Both the position numbers and the translations under genes were made by a program. This document shows, one piece after another, positions 4,303-6,156 of a stretch of 6,156 bases of DNA (position 1 is its first letter; the number at the start of each line of letters is the position of its first letter). The notes under the pieces were generated by a model. That model was not told the DNA's origin, made no database searches, and was given only the letters and a program-made list of their open reading frames with translations. Source of the DNA: JAHEAO01 sp037968535 (lineage in GTDB: Bacteria; Pseudomonadota; Alphaproteobacteria; Rhodobacterales; Rhodobacteraceae). The stretch is taken from contig JBBKVT010000324.1 in NCBI GenBank assembly GCA_037968535.1, positions 1 through 6,156 of the forward strand, in the 5' to 3' direction.

Positions 4303-5334
4303 ATGGAAACAGATGCCGCCAATGGTGCCGCCGTCGCAAACGACGGCCGCTCATGGGGTCGGGTTCTGGCACCCTATCGCCAGCCCAACCCTGTCCGAAG
4401 CACGGTCGAGATCGTCGTCACCGCCCTCCCCTTCCTCACCCTGTGGATACTGGCCGCCCTAGCGGCTGTGAACGGCGTCTGGTGGGGTCTTCTGCTAACG
4501 GTTCCAGCGGCAGGATTTCTGGTCCGCCTGTTCATATTGCAGCACGACTGCGGTCACGGCGCCCTGTTCACGCATCGCCGGTCCAACGACTGGACCGGAC
4601 GTATCATCGGTGTCCTCACTTTGACGCCCTACGACTATTGGCGCCGCACCCATGCGATTCATCACGCGACAGCCGGCAATCTGGATAAGCGCGGCGTTGG
4701 CGATGTTGCCACCCTGACCGTCGATGAGTACAGGGCGCTGCCATGGCAGCGCCGCACGCGGTATTGGCTCTATCGCCATCCTGTGGTGATGTTCGGCATC
4801 GGGCCCGCCTGGCTCTTCATCTTCCAGTACCGTCTGCCCATCGGCCTGATGCGTGCCGGAGTACAACCCTGGGCGTCGACCATCGTGACCAACATGTGCA
4901 TCGCGCTTCCCGTGGCGGGCCTGATCTGGCTGATGGGCGTAGGGCCGTTTCTCGCCGTCCAACTACCGATCACCCTGATGGCGTCAACCATTGGCGTCTG
5001 GCTGTTCTATGTTCAGCACCAGTTCGAGGAGACGCATTGGTCCGAGGCTGAAGACTGGAATTTTCAGAACGCTGCTCTGCACGGCAGTTCATATTATGAC
5101 CTTCCCCTGCTGTTTCGCTGGTTTACCGGGAATATCGGGATCCATCACGTGCATCACTTGTCGAGCAAAGTGCCGTTCTACCGTTTGCCGCAGGTCTTGC
5201 GCGACCACCCCGAATTGGTCGGCGTCGGGCGCATTACGCTTTACGAGAGCTTGAGATGCGTCAAACTCGTGCTGTGGGACGAACATGCCAAGCGCCTGAT
5301 TTCGTTTCGAGAAGCGCGACAGGGCGGAATGTGA
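4303..5334 (+). CDS. Membrane fatty acid desaturase (delta-12/omega-6-like, di-iron)
   Basis: The product is 343 residues from ATG 4303. It belongs to the membrane-bound fatty acid desaturase superfamily (PF00487 type), which uses a di-iron centre, oxygen and an electron donor to insert a double bond in a lipid acyl chain. All three histidine boxes are present: HDCGH (81-85), HAIHH (117-121) and HHVHH (281-285), the last in GNIGIHHVHHLSSKVPFYRLP; an extra HQFEETHW (239-246) is typical of the DesA-like branch. Hydrophobic segments at about 35-55, 60-80, 163-178 and 192-238 fit the usual hairpin membrane topology with boxes on the cytoplasmic side. Length is normal and the gene looks intact. 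Regiospecificity cannot be read from sequence; carotenoid or sphingolipid desaturases are less likely alternatives. In-frame ATGs at 4252 (abutting the previous stop) and 4282 would add 17 or 7 residues. It is the last gene of the plus-strand cluster. Confidence 0.93.
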   Translation: METDAANGAAVANDGRSWGRVLAPYRQPNPVRSTVEIVVTALPFLTLWILAALAAVNGVWWGLLLTVPAAGFLVRLFILQHDCGHGALFTHRRSNDWTGRIIGVLTLTPYDYWRRTHAIHHATAGNLDKRGVGDVATLTVDEYRALPWQRRTRYWLYRHPVVMFGIGPAWLFIFQYRLPIGLMRAGVQPWASTIVTNMCIALPVAGLIWLMGVGPFLAVQLPITLMASTIGVWLFYVQHQFEETHWSEAEDWNFQNAALHGSSYYDLPLLFRWFTGNIGIHHVHHLSSKVPFYRLPQVLRDHPELVGVGRITLYESLRCVKLVLWDEHAKRLISFREARQGGM

Positions 5335-5339
5335 CTTAT

Positions 5340-5358
5340 GCGGATACCTTTGATCCGC
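5340..5358 (+). terminator. Weak hairpin after the desaturase
   Basis: GCGGAT (5340-5345) pairs with ATCCGC (5353-5358) around a 7-nt loop, 5 nt after the stop. There is no following T run, so termination here is plausible by position only. Confidence 0.35.
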
Positions 5359-5670
5359 GCAGCAATGCGCCCCGGATTGCCCGAACTCTCATAACGCGCG
5401 GACGGGATACGGCAGGCGTCCTACAGACCCAAAGATTCGGCCCAAAGACGCCGACCGAACTTGACGTTTGGGCAGATAGGATTGGCTAGACTGCGCCCTT
5501 GAGATGTGACTCTGCGTAGTAGAGGCAATCGGCCCAATGGTACGAGCGATGGCCTTCGTCTGTCGGCAGGTCCAAGCGACCTCACGGGGGGCTTCATGCT
5601 CTTTGCGCATGCCAATTCGGCTGGCTCACATCCGAGTCAGCGACGGTCCTACTGGTCCGACTGTCCCGTG
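5359..5670. other. Gene-free stretch between convergent genes
   Basis: Open frames on both strands have no ribosome binding site or recognisable motif, and those extending right run antisense to the gene at 5671-5907. An imperfect hairpin, GCTGGCTC (5620-5627) against GAGTCAGC (5634-5641) with one mismatch, lies 30 nt past the stop of the minus-strand gene and may end its transcript. A TTGACG hexamer (5461-5466) resembles a -35 element but has no well-spaced -10. Confidence 0.45.
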
Positions 5671-5907
5671 TTACGGCCGCCGCACCGAGTTGCCGCCGGC
5701 AATGATGCGATTGATCAGAGCGGCGACGGACCGGTGCGTTTGCATTTCGGATTCGGAACCGGACCCGTTCTCGTGAGACGTTGCGGCATCGCGCAAGACC
5801 CCCATGATCTCACTCTCGGGAAGAAGGTTGTGATCGTTCATCGCAAGAAGGAGCGCCTCGCAGATCGAGAGCGCAGCCATTCCTGAATGGTCATCCTGGT
5901 TTTGCAT
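5671..5907 (-). CDS. Small acidic conserved hypothetical protein
   Basis: The product is 78 residues of unknown function, soluble and probably helical. Residues 10-43 (MAALSICEALLLAMND, then LLPESEIMGVLRDAA) and 58-70 (HRSVAALINRIIA) look like amphipathic helices separated by a polar Gly/Ser/Glu linker (46-56); the protein ends GGNSVRRP. I recall alphaproteobacterial small proteins with the same ALSICE-LLLA opening and an IIAGGNSV end, so this is likely a real conserved family. AGGGA (5921-5917 on the minus strand) precedes ATG 5907 by 9 nt. It diverges from the Crp/Fnr-type gene at 6083, sharing a 175-bp intergenic region. The leader shares CTCCAGAAGGGA with the phasin leader. A large plus-strand frame over the same bases (5506-5886) has no start signal and is rejected. 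Confidence 0.75.
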   Translation of the reverse strand: MQNQDDHSGMAALSICEALLLAMNDHNLLPESEIMGVLRDAATSHENGSGSESEMQTHRSVAALINRIIAGGNSVRRP

Positions 5908-5941
5908 GGTAGGGCGTCCCTTCTGGAGACAAAAGCTCAGG

Positions 5942-5969
5942 ACCGGGTGACAGGCGCCCGGTTATTTAT
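5942..5969 (-). promoter_or_regulatory. Possible -10 region and leader hairpin of the small acidic gene
   Basis: On the minus strand TATAAA (5969-5964) is a good -10-like hexamer, but no good -35 lies 16-18 bp upstream. Just downstream, ACCGGG (5942-5947) and CCCGGT (5957-5962) form a 6-bp inverted repeat with a 9-nt loop that would sit at or near the 5' end of the transcript. Confidence 0.35.
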
Positions 5970-6032
5970 ACCACTCTGTCATGGAATGAAGCATGCTGGG
6001 CTGATCTGAAGCAGTACTTGCGTCTATTTCTT

Positions 6033-6072
6033 CAGTAATGTGACCAAATCTATAGTAATCTGACCAAATCTA
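6033..6072 (+). repeat. Tandem 20-bp direct repeat before the Crp/Fnr-type gene
   Basis: Two adjacent copies, 6033-6052 and 6053-6072, match at 18 of 20 positions: AGTAAT, one variable base, then TGACCAAATCTA. The second copy runs into the ribosome binding site AGGAGG (6072-6077). A -10-like TATAGT (6051-6056) spans the junction. The 20-bp period is about two helical turns, so two protein molecules could bind the same face over the promoter and start region; autoregulation by the downstream regulator is an inference. Confidence 0.7.
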
Positions 6073-6082
6073 GGAGGTGCCT

Positions 6083-6156
6083 TTGAACGCCGTCGAAAAC
6101 AGTCCGCTGACCCGCAAACTCTCCTCCTTCGTCACCTTGTCGGCGAGTGAGTTGGC
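6083..6156 (+). CDS. Crp/Fnr-family transcriptional regulator, N-terminal part
   Basis: Only the first 24 codons are in the window; the gene runs off the right edge. Translation begins at TTG 6083, placed 5 nt after a perfect AGGAGG (6072-6077), and reads MNAVENSPLTRKLSSFVTLS, then ASEL. The pattern NPLxRKLxxFVxLSxxE is the usual N-terminal lead-in to the cyclic-nucleotide-binding-like domain of alphaproteobacterial Crp/Fnr regulators, whose members respond to oxygen, nitric oxide, redox or small molecules and bind DNA by a C-terminal helix-turn-helix. The sensor domain lies beyond the edge, so the signal is unknown; no cysteine cluster is seen in the visible part. The tandem repeat directly upstream may be its operator, and the FNR-like box at 1878-1891 could be a target of this class. 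The call rests on a short segment. Confidence 0.65.
   Translation, partial: MNAVENSPLTRKLSSFVTLSASEL

Noticed and set aside
4495..4962. 155-codon minus-strand frame inside the desaturase
   Set aside because: Mirror of a strongly supported coding region with intact histidine boxes.
5461..5492. TTGACG ... TAGACT promoter-like pair
   Set aside because: Spacing of 20 bp is too long and the -10 match is poor; no gene or RNA could be recognised downstream.
5755..5782. GGAAC followed by CGTT, like an EcfG promoter
   Set aside because: The spacer is 19 bp instead of 16-17, and it lies inside the coding region of the minus-strand gene.
5506..5886. 126-codon plus-strand frame
   Set aside because: Antisense to the small acidic protein gene at 5671-5907, which has a ribosome binding site and a familiar sequence pattern.

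Overview
The window is a stretch of moderately GC-rich DNA (local AT-rich patches around 430-600 and 6000-6075) that reads as alphaproteobacterial. The pointers are a GGAAC-N16-CGTT motif, which is the promoter signature of the EcfG general stress sigma factor of that class; a Phasin_2-type phasin preceded by two CTGC-N3-GCAG palindromes of the kind bound by the polyhydroxyalkanoate (PHA) regulator PhaR; and a Crp/Fnr-type regulator. Genus cannot be fixed from the sequence alone. It looks like a chromosomal stretch of small stress, envelope and storage genes. No rRNA, tRNA, CRISPR array, transposase or phage gene was seen.

Layout, left to right. (1) An EcfG-type promoter (32-56) drives a small secreted or membrane-anchored Gly/Met/Trp-rich protein (148-417). 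(2) A DsbA-fold protein of the 2-hydroxychromene-2-carboxylate isomerase/FrnE type (604-1314) has a CxxA instead of a CxxC active site. (3) A very short gene (1522-1596) encodes a 24-residue single-pass membrane peptide with a good ribosome binding site. (4) A gene-poor 0.5 kb follows, with a near-consensus FNR/FixK-like box at 1878-1891, then a disordered Lys/Pro/Ser-rich protein (2104-2478). (5) A strong convergent hairpin (2624-2649) separates it from a phasin on the minus strand (2683-3144), whose upstream region carries the two PhaR-like operators. (6) A plus-strand cluster holds a decayed small gene (3594-3901) with one frameshift and one nonsense codon, overlapping by ATGA a 117-residue membrane-anchored protein (3898-4251), followed by a fatty acid desaturase (4303-5334). 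(7) A minus-strand small acidic protein (5671-5907) diverges from the first 24 codons of a Crp/Fnr-family regulator (from 6083), whose leader contains a tandem 20-bp repeat.

How the parts may fit together (inference): the themes are general stress response (EcfG promoter), carbon storage (phasin and PhaR sites), membrane lipid adjustment (desaturase beside a membrane protein) and redox or oxygen-type regulation (Crp/Fnr gene, FNR-like box). These are typical adaptive functions, not one obvious new machine. The best-supported unusual observations are the broken gene translationally coupled to an intact neighbour, the paired PhaR-like operators two helical turns apart, the tandem repeat over the Crp/Fnr start region, and the 24-residue membrane peptide.
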